A stretch of 64,000 bases of DNA, from positions 131,824-195,823 of the forward strand of contig NZ_CYGX02000047.1 in NCBI RefSeq assembly GCF_900019265.1, written 5' to 3'. Positions 1 to 8,698 of this stretch are shown here, one piece after another. Numbering within the stretch: the stretch's first letter is position 1; each line of letters opens with the position of its first letter. The translations under genes and the position numbers were made by a program. The notes beneath the pieces were generated by a model. The model was not told the DNA's origin and searched no databases. It worked only from the letters and a program-made list of their open reading frames with translations. Origin of the DNA: Paraburkholderia ribeironis (GTDB lineage Bacteria; Pseudomonadota; Gammaproteobacteria; Burkholderiales; Burkholderiaceae).

Positions 1-155
1 GTGCCTGTGTCGTGCCTGCGTCGTGCCCGTGCCTGTGTCGCGGCCGGCACGCGGTACACCCGGTGCCGTCAGCGTGCGACGGGTGACGCGATGAGTAACG
101 GGATGACTGACGCAAACACCGCCGCGCCAGTCCTTCCACGCCGCCCCGCTCCCCG
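1..155. other. Left-edge non-coding stretch
   Basis: No convincing coding sequence is visible between the window edge and the stop codon of the aldose epimerase gene. The first 40 bases are made of short imperfect repeats (a 12-base unit GTGCCTGTGTCG occurs at 1-12 and again at 29-40). This is the 3' flank of the ten-gene sugar operon, but I see no clear stem-loop plus T-run terminator in it. Confidence 0.4.
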
Positions 156-1214
156 CTACTGTCGCCGCGACCCGTGCGCCCCTGGCATCGAGCGCAGACC
201 GGTACGTTCGACGGTGAAGCGAAACGTGCGCGTCAGACGCTCGCCACGTCCCAGCAAGGTCATGCCGTTTGCGCACGCGCCGCCGGCGAGATTCATCGCG
301 TTGATCGGATGATCGACGGGCTCGAAGCAGAAGAAGTCTTCCCCCGGTGGCGTGTACAGCACGTAATAGTCGGTATCGGCAGCGATGTTCAGCGACAGCC
401 GGCGCTTGGGCCACACTACCGCCGCCTGCCCGCTCCAGCCAGTAAAGGCATGATTGACGATGGTGTCCGGCAACGGATACGCGACGCCGAATTGCCACGC
501 GGGCGGCGCCGGCACGTGGCGCACCGGCAGCCAGTCGTCGCCGGACAGCCACAGGCCGCCGGCCGCCGCCGAGAGCTCCGTATCCGCGTCGCGCACGAAG
601 AACGGATGCACGCCGAGGCCGAACGGCAGCGCCTCGCGGCCAGCGTTCTCGATCTCCAGCGAGATGACGAGCGTCGGGCCATCGAGCGCATAGGTTTGGG
701 TCGCGCGGAATGCGTACGGCTTGCCGTCACGGCGATCGAGTGTCAGACGCACGTTTTCGCGATCCGCGCCGACCACCTGCCACGCCGACAGCCAGCCGTC
801 GCCGTGAATCGGCAGCGGTTCGTCGGCGCGATTGCGCGGCACGTCGACACGCCGCCCCGCGAGCGTGAACTGGCCGCCGCCGATCCGGTTCGAATACGGC
901 AGCAGCGGATAGCAGGCCAGCTGGTTCGGCTGCGTATCGGCGCCGACGTGACCGCAGCGCCGGAAGATCGGCGTGAGCGCGCCGTCGTCGCGCCAGTCGA
1001 AACGGGTGATGCCGCCGCCGAGCGTCGGCGCGACGTCGAGGCGCAAATGCGCGTTGGCGAGCGTAATGCACGCAAGATCGCCACCGCTGCTCTCGCCGAG
1101 CGCCACCGCCGACGTGCTCGGCCCGGCCAGCACCGGATTGGCCGCCGCCGCGAGTCGCGAGCGGCGGGTCTGCGAGGTTTGGGGAGAAGCGGAAACGAGG
1201 TTCGCAACAGTCAT
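156..1214 (-). CDS. Aldose 1-epimerase family protein
   Basis: 352 residues, last gene of the sugar operon. The family (galactose mutarotase fold) interconverts alpha and beta anomers of free aldoses. The sequence shows a GGGITRFDW segment early on, a YPLLPYSNRI segment with the conserved NR pair, a PIHGDGW segment carrying the likely catalytic His, and a second conserved region LGVHPFF. I chose the ATG at 1214 because GGAG lies about six bases upstream. The open frame runs on to 1412, but that N-terminal extension is low complexity and unlike the family. Mutarotation would feed the sugar 1-dehydrogenase encoded upstream in the operon, which acts on one anomer. The exact sugar is not determinable from sequence. 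Confidence 0.88.
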   Translation of the reverse strand: MTVANLVSASPQTSQTRRSRLAAAANPVLAGPSTSAVALGESSGGDLACITLANAHLRLDVAPTLGGGITRFDWRDDGALTPIFRRCGHVGADTQPNQLACYPLLPYSNRIGGGQFTLAGRRVDVPRNRADEPLPIHGDGWLSAWQVVGADRENVRLTLDRRDGKPYAFRATQTYALDGPTLVISLEIENAGREALPFGLGVHPFFVRDADTELSAAAGGLWLSGDDWLPVRHVPAPPAWQFGVAYPLPDTIVNHAFTGWSGQAAVVWPKRRLSLNIAADTDYYVLYTPPGEDFFCFEPVDHPINAMNLAGGACANGMTLLGRGERLTRTFRFTVERTGLRSMPGAHGSRRQ

Positions 1215-1418
1215 ATCTGGCTCCATCGAGAGGCGTGGGACGTTGCCGTCATTGCTGACGGATGCTGTTGGGCGATTCTCTTGAACTGATCGCCTCAGGG
1301 TCCGAACTACATGCTGCCGATTTGCTGCCACTGGCATTGCGACTTCAACTGCCGATTCACTTTCAAGCTCACTGCGCGCGCTGGCCGCGGCCTTGCGGCC
1401 GGGCTGCGTCATTCTGCG

Positions 1419-2315
1419 CTATGCGGGCGCGCCGCGGAACACCGGCTCGGGCACGCCGCGCCGCGCGGGCGTCGCGACGAACACGCCACCGGCCAGCGTA
1501 TCGCGTGCGAGCGCGGCGGCGTCGAGTTCGGTGCGCGCGCTCGTGATGTACAGCGTGCCGAGTTGCGAGCCGCCCAATGCGACGCAACTCGGCTGCGCGG
1601 TCGGCACGTCGACGCGCTCCGTTTCCACGCCGTCGGGACCGTAGCGCACCACCCGAGCGGCGCCCCAGTGCGCGTTCCACAAGCCGCCGTCGCTATCGAC
1701 GGTCGAGCCGTCCGGCAGGCCACTTGCATCGGTCAGCCGGGTGAACACGCGGTCGTTGGCGATGCTGCCGTTCGCGTGATAATCGCACGCGCGGATTTCG
1801 CGGGTCAGCGAATCGCAGTAGTACATCGTCGCGCCGTCGGGACTAAATGCGATGCTGTTCGAAATCGCCGCCGCCGGCAACGGCAAGCGCTCGAACGACA
1901 GATCATGATTCAACCGGTAAAACCCGCCCACCGGTTGGGCCGGCTTGCTCTCATCCTTCATCCCGAACACGAAGCGTCCTTGACGGTCGCAGCGGCCGTC
2001 GTTCACGCGCGTGCTCAGGCCGGGTTCGACATCGACGATGCGCCGCGTCTCACCGGTCGCCAGATCGAAGAACGCGAGGTGCGAGGCAAGGCCAAGCAAC
2101 AGGTAATGTGGATCCGCACACAGCGCGAAGGTCGCGAGACGCTCGGGCATGCGCCAGAACGTGCTGCGGCCGTCGGCCGGATCGTAGCGCCACAGGCGCG
2201 CGCCTTCGATATCGGTCCAGTAGAAGCGGCCGGTTTGCGCACACCACGTCGCGCTCTCTCCCAGCGCGCACTTCGTGTCGAGCAGCAGCGACGCGCGCTG
2301 CGCCCGCACGCTCAC
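1419..2315 (-). CDS. SMP-30/gluconolactonase family sugar lactonase
   Basis: 298 residues. SMP-30/LRE proteins are six-bladed beta-propellers that use a divalent metal to hydrolyse sugar lactones. Visible hallmarks are the N-terminal ALGESATWC metal-binding Glu region, FGMKDE, SPDGATMYYCDS and the late SGLPDGSTVDSDGGLWNA segment containing the usual metal-ligand Asp. The start is a GTG at 2315 that overlaps the stop of the upstream dehydrogenase gene in a GTGA arrangement, implying translational coupling. The longer open frame to 2471 simply shadows that gene. A dehydrogenase followed by a lactonase is the normal pair for oxidative sugar degradation (as in Caulobacter XylB/XylC), so the likely job is opening galactono- or arabinono-lactone made by the preceding enzyme. 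Confidence 0.88.
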   Translation of the reverse strand: MSVRAQRASLLLDTKCALGESATWCAQTGRFYWTDIEGARLWRYDPADGRSTFWRMPERLATFALCADPHYLLLGLASHLAFFDLATGETRRIVDVEPGLSTRVNDGRCDRQGRFVFGMKDESKPAQPVGGFYRLNHDLSFERLPLPAAAISNSIAFSPDGATMYYCDSLTREIRACDYHANGSIANDRVFTRLTDASGLPDGSTVDSDGGLWNAHWGAARVVRYGPDGVETERVDVPTAQPSCVALGGSQLGTLYITSARTELDAAALARDTLAGGVFVATPARRGVPEPVFRGAPA

Positions 2316-3112
2316 GCCCAGCCTCCGTCCACGACGATGTCCTGCGCGGTGATCATCCTGCTGTCGTCGGCGGCGAGAAAGAGCGCCATGCGGGCGAGAT
2401 CGTCCGGCATCAGCTCGGCGTCGATGCACTGCCCTTCCTTGATCTGACGGCGGCCGGTGTCGTCGAGCCATAGGCGCTTCTGCTTTTCCGTCATCACCCA
2501 GCCCGGCACCAGCGTATTGACGCGAATGTTGAAGTGCCCGAGGTCGCGGGCGAGACCGCGCGTCAAACCCTGCACCGCCGACTTCGACATCACGTACACA
2601 GGATAGCCGCCGTTCTTCAGCATCCAGCTGATCGAGCCGAGGTTGATGATCGAGCCGCTGTTAGCGGCCTTCATGTCTTCCATCACCGCCTGCGCGGCGA
2701 AGAACTGGTGACGGATATTCACTGCGATGCCCGTGTCGAAAAATTCGCGCGTCACTTCATCGATCGTATGACGCTTGTCGTTGGCCGCGTTGTTGACCAG
2801 CACCTGAATCGGGCCCAGCGCGGTCCTCACGTCGGCGATCGCTTTTTGCAGCGCGTCGATGTCGGTCAGATCGCACGGCAGGAACAGCGGCTTGTGCTTC
2901 GAATCGCCGAGCTGGTCGGCGAGCGCTTCACCGGCGCTCGCGTCGATATCGAAGAACGCGACGCGTGCGCCTTGCGCCGCGAAATGCTCGACGAACGACG
3001 CGCCGATGCCGGTCGCGCCGCCCGTGATCAACACAGTACGGTCGACGAGACTTGGATAGCGCGCGAACGCGGTGTCCGCGAGACGGACGTTTGCATTGGC
3101 CGGAGACGACAT
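2312..3112 (-). CDS. SDR-family sugar 1-dehydrogenase (XylB-like)
   Basis: 266 residues, classical short-chain dehydrogenase. The cofactor motif is TGGATGIG near residue 31, with NNAAND around 107 and the catalytic Ser-Tyr-Lys in SISW and YVMSKSA. The combination NNAxNDxRH, INLGSISW and a PGWVMTEKQ segment resembles the NAD-dependent D-xylose dehydrogenase XylB of Caulobacter and pseudomonad D-galactose dehydrogenases as I remember them. It therefore probably oxidises an aldose at C1 to the lactone. AAGGAA seven bases upstream supports the ATG at 3112. The gene follows the transporter permease and overlaps the lactonase gene by four bases. Substrate (D-galactose, L-arabinose or D-fucose) is inference from context. 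Confidence 0.85.
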   Translation of the reverse strand: MSSPANANVRLADTAFARYPSLVDRTVLITGGATGIGASFVEHFAAQGARVAFFDIDASAGEALADQLGDSKHKPLFLPCDLTDIDALQKAIADVRTALGPIQVLVNNAANDKRHTIDEVTREFFDTGIAVNIRHQFFAAQAVMEDMKAANSGSIINLGSISWMLKNGGYPVYVMSKSAVQGLTRGLARDLGHFNIRVNTLVPGWVMTEKQKRLWLDDTGRRQIKEGQCIDAELMPDDLARMALFLAADDSRMITAQDIVVDGGWA

Positions 3113-3175
3113 CGTTCGATTCCTTTCAGAGCTGGATGGTAAGGGCCGCAGTGAATCCCGGGATGAGTCCCGGGT

Positions 3176-4192
3176 TTAGTCACGCGAGCCGCGATTCTTC
3201 AACTGGTCGAGCAGCACGGCGGCGAGCAGGATCGCGCCACGCACGAGGTACTGATAGAACGCGTCGATGTTGAGCAGGTTCATCACGTTCTCGACCGTGC
3301 CCATGATCAGCACGCCGATCACGACGCCGGAGATCGTCGCGCGGCCGCCGAGCAGCGAGACGCCGCCCAGCACGCACGCCGAGATCACGTTCAGCTCGAA
3401 ACCTTCCGCGGCGTTCGGCTGCCCCGACGTGATCCGCGACGCCAGAATCACCCCGGCCAGCGCGGTCACGGCGCCCTGGATCAGGAAGATGTAGACGCGC
3501 GTGCGTTCGACGTTGATACCAGCCAGACGCGACGCTTCCGGGTTGCCGCCGATCGCGAGCGTATTGCGCCCGTACACGGTCTGGTTGAGCATCACGCCGA
3601 ACACGATGAAGCACAGCAGCGTGACCCAGATCGGCAGCGACACGCCGAAGAAGCTCAGGCCGCCGAGTGCGATGAACGTATCCGACGACACGCCGACCGC
3701 CTGTCCGTGCGAGACGATGAAGCCAAGACCGCGAACGATTTCCATCGTCGCGAGGGTCGTGATCAGCGCGTTGATGCGCAGATAGGCGATCACCGCGCCG
3801 TTGACGAAACCGATCACCCCGCCCGCTGCGACCGCCGCGACGATCGCGATGAAGGTATTGCCGGTCGCGTTCAACACCATCGCGCACAGCACGCCGGCGA
3901 ACGCGACGGTCGAGCCCACCGACAGGTCGAAGTCGCGCGAGGCGAGACAGAACATCATGGTGCACGCGACCATGCCGATCTGCGAAATGGACAGGGCGAG
4001 ACCGAGCATGTTCTCGATCGAGAAGAAGTGGTCGACGGTCAGCGACATCGTGACGAACATCACGATGAAGATCACGATCAGGCTGTACTCGGTGATCTGC
4101 TGCCACCATTTCGCCTTGTCGTTGGCCTGCGGAATCAGCGCATCGGCGGCGCTTTTGGCGGCCTGTTGCGCGAGGTTTTCTCTGGCTTGCAT
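3176..4192 (-). CDS. araH: L-arabinose ABC transporter permease AraH
   Basis: 338 residues of mostly hydrophobic sequence with about eight to ten membrane spans (BPD_transp_2 family). It matches E. coli AraH closely in remembered blocks: MVACTMMFCLASRDFDLSVG, INALITTLATMEIVRGL, GRNTLAIGGNPEASRLAG, ITSGQPNAAEGFELNVISAC (one block each) and a GTVENVMNLLN segment near the C terminus. It forms the inner-membrane channel of the AraFGH importer. The ATG at 4192 is preferred because GGGAGGAG sits about ten bases upstream; an in-frame TTG two codons earlier is too close to that site. The gene is in the order araF-araG-araH and is followed by the sugar dehydrogenase. Confidence 0.92.
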   Translation of the reverse strand: MQARENLAQQAAKSAADALIPQANDKAKWWQQITEYSLIVIFIVMFVTMSLTVDHFFSIENMLGLALSISQIGMVACTMMFCLASRDFDLSVGSTVAFAGVLCAMVLNATGNTFIAIVAAVAAGGVIGFVNGAVIAYLRINALITTLATMEIVRGLGFIVSHGQAVGVSSDTFIALGGLSFFGVSLPIWVTLLCFIVFGVMLNQTVYGRNTLAIGGNPEASRLAGINVERTRVYIFLIQGAVTALAGVILASRITSGQPNAAEGFELNVISACVLGGVSLLGGRATISGVVIGVLIMGTVENVMNLLNIDAFYQYLVRGAILLAAVLLDQLKNRGSRD

Positions 4193-4246
4193 ATTCAATA
4201 CTCCTCCCGTTCCCCACGGGTTACCGGACCTGCGTCCGAATTATGT

Positions 4247-5782
4247 TCAGGCCGCGTGCCGGGCGGTCGCGTTGGCAGGCAGCGCGGTCGAGCTTTGCGG
4301 CAACGCGAAGCTCAACACCGCCTGTTCCGTTGCATCCTTGCGCGAGAGCTCACCGGAAATCCGGCCCTGGCGCATCACGACGATCCGGTCCGACACGCCG
4401 AGCACTTCCGGCAATTCCGACGAAATCATCACGATCGCGCAGCCGCGTTCGGCAAGCTGATAAATCACGTTGTAGATTTCATGCTTCGCGCCAACGTCGA
4501 TACCGCGAGTCGGCTCGTCGAGGATCACCACCTTCAGATCCGGCTCGGCGAGCCAGCGCGACAGAATCGCCTTCTGCTGATTGCCGCCCGACAGAAAACG
4601 GATCTTCTGGCGGCGGCTCGGCGTCTTGATCTTCAGCAGCTTGATGAAACGGTCCGCGGTTTCCGCTTCCTTCTTGCGGTCGAGGAACATCCCCGCACGC
4701 AGATAGTGACGGCGGCAGCTGATGTTGATGTTCTCGGACACGGTCGCCATCGCGACGATGCCTTCTTCCTTGCGATCTTCCGGGCACAGCACGATGCCGT
4801 GCCTGATTGCTTCGCCCGCGCTGCGCACCTTGATCGGCTTGCCGTCGAGCAGCAATTCGCCGCCCTTCCTGTGCTCGGCGCCGTACACCAGATGCATCAG
4901 TTCGCTGCGGCCCGCGCCCACCAGACCGAAGAAGCCGACGATCTCGCCGCGCCGCACCTCGAAGCTGGCCGGTTGCGCGAGCGCGTGACCCTCGATTGCT
5001 TTCGCCGCGAAACGGACCTCGCCGAGCGGGCGTGCCGAATAATTGTAGATATCCGAAATTTCACGACCGACCATCTCGCTGACGATGGTGTCACGCGACA
5101 CGCCTTCGAGCGTCGGATGCGAGGCGACCTTGCGGCCATCGCGGAAGATCGTGCAGGCGTCGCACAACTCGTAGATCTCGTCCATCCGGTGCGAGATGTA
5201 GATCATCGCGCGGTTGTCGGCGCGCAGATCGCGCACCAGCTTGAACAGCACCTCGGTCTCGCGATGCGACAGCGAGCTGGTCGGCTCGTCGAGTGCGATC
5301 ACGCGTGCGTTGCGCAGAAGCGCCTTGCAGATTTCGACCATCTGTCGTTGCGCGATCGACAGCTTGCGCAGCTTCGCGTTCGGATCGAGCGCCACGCCCA
5401 TCGCTTCGAGACGTTCGCGCACGAAGCGCTTGGCCTCGCGCTTGTTGACCCAGCCGAGCGAGTTCGGCAGCTGGCCGAGCAGCAGGTTTTCCGCGACCGT
5501 CAGATCAGGGACGTATTGCAGTTCCTGGTGAATCACCGCGATCCCGGCCGAGATCGACGCCGCCGCGCTCGAGAAGTGCACCTCGTTGCCGTCGATCATC
5601 ACGCGGCCCGAGTCGGGCTGATATTCACCGCCGAGAATCTTCAGCAGGGTCGATTTCCCTGCGCCGTTTTCGCCCATCAGGCCGTGAACCTGGCCGACGT
5701 TGACGTCGAAGGACACACCGTCGAGCGCACGCACGCCTGGAAAGACTTTGCCGATATTGTCAAAACGTAGCGTCGCTGACAC
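4247..5782 (-). CDS. araG: L-arabinose ABC transporter ATP-binding protein AraG
   Basis: 511 residues with two complete ABC domains, the normal layout for CUT2-family sugar importers. Domain 1 has Walker [10 protein letters not shown] and Walker [13 protein letters not shown], and domain 2 has the signature [15 protein letters not shown] and Walker [15 protein letters not shown]. As usual in this family the second Walker A is degenerate. The start is the GTG at 5782, with a near-perfect AAGGAGG five to six bases upstream; the frame extends to 5839 but that part runs through a hairpin repeat. It energises AraH and is fed by AraF. A pair of structured repeats lies directly ahead of its ribosome-binding site. 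Confidence 0.93.
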   Translation of the reverse strand: MSATLRFDNIGKVFPGVRALDGVSFDVNVGQVHGLMGENGAGKSTLLKILGGEYQPDSGRVMIDGNEVHFSSAAASISAGIAVIHQELQYVPDLTVAENLLLGQLPNSLGWVNKREAKRFVRERLEAMGVALDPNAKLRKLSIAQRQMVEICKALLRNARVIALDEPTSSLSHRETEVLFKLVRDLRADNRAMIYISHRMDEIYELCDACTIFRDGRKVASHPTLEGVSRDTIVSEMVGREISDIYNYSARPLGEVRFAAKAIEGHALAQPASFEVRRGEIVGFFGLVGAGRSELMHLVYGAEHRKGGELLLDGKPIKVRSAGEAIRHGIVLCPEDRKEEGIVAMATVSENINISCRRHYLRAGMFLDRKKEAETADRFIKLLKIKTPSRRQKIRFLSGGNQQKAILSRWLAEPDLKVVILDEPTRGIDVGAKHEIYNVIYQLAERGCAIVMISSELPEVLGVSDRIVVMRQGRISGELSRKDATEQAVLSFALPQSSTALPANATARHAA

Positions 5783-5794
5783 TTCGCCTCCTTT

Positions 5795-5894
5795 GTCGAC
5801 CAGAGTTGGCGCTTTAGCGCCTACTCTGGTCCCATGCAATCTTATTGCGGTCGACCGGAGTTGGCGCTTTAGCGCTTACTCCGGTCCCATGCAA
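5795..5894 (-). repeat. Two tandem 45-bp hairpin repeats in the araF-araG intercistronic region
   Basis: Two copies, 5795-5839 and 5850-5894, are identical except at three positions. Each contains an inverted repeat (5798-5831 and 5853-5886) with 15-base arms around the loop TTTA, followed by CCATGCAA. The copies differ by a compensatory pair: A5802/T5827 in one becomes G5857/C5882 in the other, so pairing is kept. The third difference (C5821 to T5876) is a wobble on the plus strand and a mismatch on the minus-strand transcript. Copy 1 ends only a few bases before the araG ribosome-binding site. The role is unknown; mRNA stabilisation or translational damping between araF and araG is plausible. 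Confidence 0.8.
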
Positions 5895-6071
5895 ATTAGT
5901 TGCTGCTTCATGTGAACCGCGCCTGAGCGTGCCTCATACGTCGTACATCACGGGCAGGCCCAAAGCATGGCCTTGTCTCTACTGCTGATCCTGTATTGCT
6001 GCCACCGGCGCATCACCGCTGAATCGTGCGGACAATGACGCGCCGGCTTCATGACACTGCGCTGCAATCGC

Positions 6072-7070
6072 TTACTTCGACGCAAGGCCCATCTTCTCGC
6101 GCACTTCACCAACGTTCTCACGCGTGGCCAGCATGCCGGTCGTCAGCGTGAGCATCGGCGGTTCCTTGCCTTGCGTGATCCAGGCGTACATCAGCGCCGA
6201 GGTTTCTTCGCCGTGACGCTTCGGGCTGATGATGACGGTGCCGTAGAAGCCCGTCGGGGCCGGCTTCTTGAATTCGTTCAAGGCCGAGTCCGCACCGCCG
6301 ATGCCGATCCCGATCATGTTGTCCGCCTTGAAGCCGCGGCCTTCCGCTGCGCGTACCGCGCCCAGCACGCCTTCGTCGTTCAGCGCGTAAGCGATCCAGT
6401 GCTTGAACTGCGGGTTCTTCGTCAACGCGATGTTGGCGGCATTGAACGCGTTTTCCGTGTCGGTCTTCGCTTGCGGCGCGGCGATGATGTTCGCCTTCGG
6501 GAAGCCGGCGGCCAGCAGCGCATCGGTCGCACCGGTGGTGCGGTCATGCGCGGTCGGCAGCTGTTCGTAGGTCACATCGATCGCGCCCACGTCCTTCATG
6601 TCCCAGCCGCGCTTCTTGATTTCCGCAGCGAGGCCGTCGCCGACCTGCTTGCCGATGTTGTACGCCGAGATGCCCATATGCGGCACCGACGCAATCGGCT
6701 TGCCCGCACCGTCGACCAGACGATCGTCCACCGTCATCATCTTCAGGTTGTCGGCCTTCGCCTTCGCGACGATGCCCGGTCCGAGCTTGACGTCAGGCGT
6801 GCAGATCACGAAGCCTTGCGCCTTCTGCGCCGACAGGTTGTCGATTGCGCTCATCACCTTCTCGCCCGACGGCGCACCGATCTTCACCAGAGTGAAACCC
6901 TTTTCCTTGGCGGCGATTTCGGCGAACTTCCATTCGTCCTGGAACCAGGGTTCTTCAGGCTGCTTCACGAGGAAGCCGATCTTGACCGGATCGGCGGCTT
7001 GCGCGACCGGTGCGTTGAAGAGCACACCCGTCGCGGCTGCTACCAGCGTGAGGAAGATTCTACGTTTCAT
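6072..7070 (-). CDS. araF: L-arabinose-binding periplasmic protein AraF
   Basis: 332 residues starting with a typical Sec signal peptide (KRR, a hydrophobic run, cleavage after AQA near residue 23). The mature protein begins with a KIGFLVKQPEEPWFQDEWKF segment and has KGF(V)ICTPD, TVDDRLV and GIGIGGAD segments that match E. coli AraF almost block for block, so the family assignment is firm. E. coli AraF binds L-arabinose and also D-galactose. The ATG at 7070 has CAGGAGA upstream; a longer frame to 7235 lacks a signal-like N terminus. It delivers sugar to AraG/AraH. The 289-base gap to araG holds the hairpin repeats, which could allow this binding protein to be made in excess. Confidence 0.94.
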   Translation of the reverse strand: MKRRIFLTLVAAATGVLFNAPVAQAADPVKIGFLVKQPEEPWFQDEWKFAEIAAKEKGFTLVKIGAPSGEKVMSAIDNLSAQKAQGFVICTPDVKLGPGIVAKAKADNLKMMTVDDRLVDGAGKPIASVPHMGISAYNIGKQVGDGLAAEIKKRGWDMKDVGAIDVTYEQLPTAHDRTTGATDALLAAGFPKANIIAAPQAKTDTENAFNAANIALTKNPQFKHWIAYALNDEGVLGAVRAAEGRGFKADNMIGIGIGGADSALNEFKKPAPTGFYGTVIISPKRHGEETSALMYAWITQGKEPPMLTLTTGMLATRENVGEVREKMGLASK

Positions 7071-7203
7071 GATGCGTGTCTCCTGACTAATTGATAACGA
7101 GAAGGTATCGGCCGCGTCTTCTTGTACCGGTGATGACACACGCGGCCAGCGCGTCGTCCGGTGTACCTGTTGCGCGCCCTTGCGCAACCTCTGTGCTGCA
7201 AGA

Positions 7204-7980
7204 TCAGTCGTGATACAACACCGAGCGGCCGCCATCCACGGTGATGCAGGTGGCGTTGATGAACGGCGCTTCGTCCGATGCGAGAAACACCGCGGTCATC
7301 GCCACTTCTTCCGGGCGGCCGATGCGTCCCATCGGTTGCAAGTCGAGCGTCGCCTGCCGCGCGGCGGCCGGGTCGGCTTGCGCATTCCACCAGTCATGCG
7401 TCAATTGCGTTTCGATGTAGCCCGGCGCGATCGCGTTGACCCGCACATTGCGCGGCGCGTATTCGATACCGAGCGCACGCGTCAGGCCGATCACGCCATG
7501 CTTGGCCACCGGGTACGGGAAGCAGCCCGGAATGATCTTGAACGCGTGCGTCGACGCGATATTCACGATGCTGCCCGCGCCGCGTTCGACCATGCCCGGC
7601 AACACCGCGCGGCAGCCGTTCCACACACCGTCGAGGTCGACCGCGAAGCAACGCCGCCAGTCGTCGTCGGTCATCGTCAGCGGATCGCTGAATACGTTGA
7701 TGCCGGCGTTGTTCACCAGCACATCGAGCGCGCCGAACGCCCGCTCCGCCTCGCTCACCGCATGCTGCACCGACGCCGCTTGCGCGACGTCCGTGTGCAC
7801 CGCGAGCACACGGGCGCCGGTTTGCGCCTCGATGCGCGCTGCCGTCTGCCGCGCGGTTTCGATGTCGAGTTCCGCCAGCACGACCGCCGCGCCCTCGCGG
7901 GCGAACGCAAGCGCAATCGCCGCGCCGATGCCGCGCCCGGCGCCGGTGATCAACGCGGCTTTGCCCGCGAGCCGGTTCAT
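7204..7980 (-). CDS. SDR-family NAD(P)-dependent oxidoreductase
   Basis: 258 residues, classical SDR with TGAGRGIG near residue 12, DVLVNNAGIN around 85, a catalytic Ser in IVNIAST and YPVAKHG for the Tyr-Lys pair. The C-terminal INATCITVDGGRS segment is typical. The ATG at 7980 overlaps the stop of dgoA (ATGA), indicating translational coupling. This is the second SDR of the operon and is distinct from the XylB-like enzyme at 2312-3112. Within a galactose/arabinose operon it may be an alternative sugar 1-dehydrogenase with different specificity, but its substrate cannot be read from sequence. Confidence 0.82.
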   Translation of the reverse strand: MNRLAGKAALITGAGRGIGAAIALAFAREGAAVVLAELDIETARQTAARIEAQTGARVLAVHTDVAQAASVQHAVSEAERAFGALDVLVNNAGINVFSDPLTMTDDDWRRCFAVDLDGVWNGCRAVLPGMVERGAGSIVNIASTHAFKIIPGCFPYPVAKHGVIGLTRALGIEYAPRNVRVNAIAPGYIETQLTHDWWNAQADPAAARQATLDLQPMGRIGRPEEVAMTAVFLASDEAPFINATCITVDGGRSVLYHD

Positions 7981-8657
7981 TTCTTCGCACCCGCGCGGGC
8001 GATACGCAAGCCGTTGATGAACGCCTTCGCATGCGAAGCGGTCACCGCAGCGCTTTGACCCGGCTTGTACAACGCCGAGCCGAGGCCAAAGCCATTCGCG
8101 CCGGCGCTGAGGAACGGTCCCATGTTGTCCGGCGTGATGCCGCCGACCGGCACCAGCGGCACCTGGGCCGCGATCACCGCGCGCCACGCCTTCACGACCT
8201 GGCAGCCGAGCTGCTCGGCGGGGAACATCTTCAGCACGTCCGCGCCGTTCTTCAGCGCGATGAACGCTTCGGTGGGCGTGGCGACGCCAGGCGCGCAGGC
8301 CAGACCTTGCGCCTTCGCGGCGATGACCACCTCGGGATCGCTATGCGGCATCACGATCAGTTCGCCGCCGGCCGACTTCACGTCGTTGACGAAAAGCGGA
8401 TGCAGCACCGTGCCCGCGCCGACGATCGCATCGGCCGGCAACACCTTGCGGATCGCGGCGATGCTGTCGAATGGCTGCGGCGAATTCAACGGCACTTCGA
8501 CGATGCGAAAGCCGGCCTCGTACAGCGCCTGACCGTGGTCGGCGGCGTCCGCGGGCGTCACGCCACGCATGATCGCGATCAGCGGGCAGACTTCGAACGC
8601 CGCGATCAGGCCCGCGTGCGGCATGTATGGAGCGGGCAGATTGATGTGAGGTTGCAT
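7977..8657 (-). CDS. dgoA: 2-dehydro-3-deoxy-6-phosphogalactonate aldolase
   Basis: 226 residues, class I KDPG/KDPGal aldolase family, a small trimeric TIM-barrel. It cleaves 2-keto-3-deoxy-6-phosphogalactonate to pyruvate and glyceraldehyde 3-phosphate, the last step of the De Ley-Doudoroff pathway. Matching blocks to E. coli DgoA are CPLIAIMRGVTPADA, VPLNSPQ, GAGTVL, PGVATPTEAF, the Schiff-base lysine in DVLKMFPAE, and a VPVGGITPDNM segment. VPLNSPQ and LKMFP favour DgoA over the Entner-Doudoroff Eda. The ATG at 8657 has AAGGAA eight bases upstream. It follows dgoK by 41 bases and overlaps the downstream SDR gene. Confidence 0.93.
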   Translation of the reverse strand: MQPHINLPAPYMPHAGLIAAFEVCPLIAIMRGVTPADAADHGQALYEAGFRIVEVPLNSPQPFDSIAAIRKVLPADAIVGAGTVLHPLFVNDVKSAGGELIVMPHSDPEVVIAAKAQGLACAPGVATPTEAFIALKNGADVLKMFPAEQLGCQVVKAWRAVIAAQVPLVPVGGITPDNMGPFLSAGANGFGLGSALYKPGQSAAVTASHAKAFINGLRIARAGAKK

Positions 8658-8698
8658 GTCGGTTCCTTGTATCGTGAGCAGCGCTGCTGGGCAGCCGG

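Noticed and set aside
1-312. 103-codon plus-strand frame at the left edge
   Set aside because: Overlaps the epimerase gene on the other strand and has no motif.
3707-5770. 687-codon open frame on the plus strand
   Set aside because: It is antisense to araH and araG, whose products match E. coli AraH/AraG closely; the antisense translation is Arg/His/Asp-rich with no domain, typical of GC-rich shadows.
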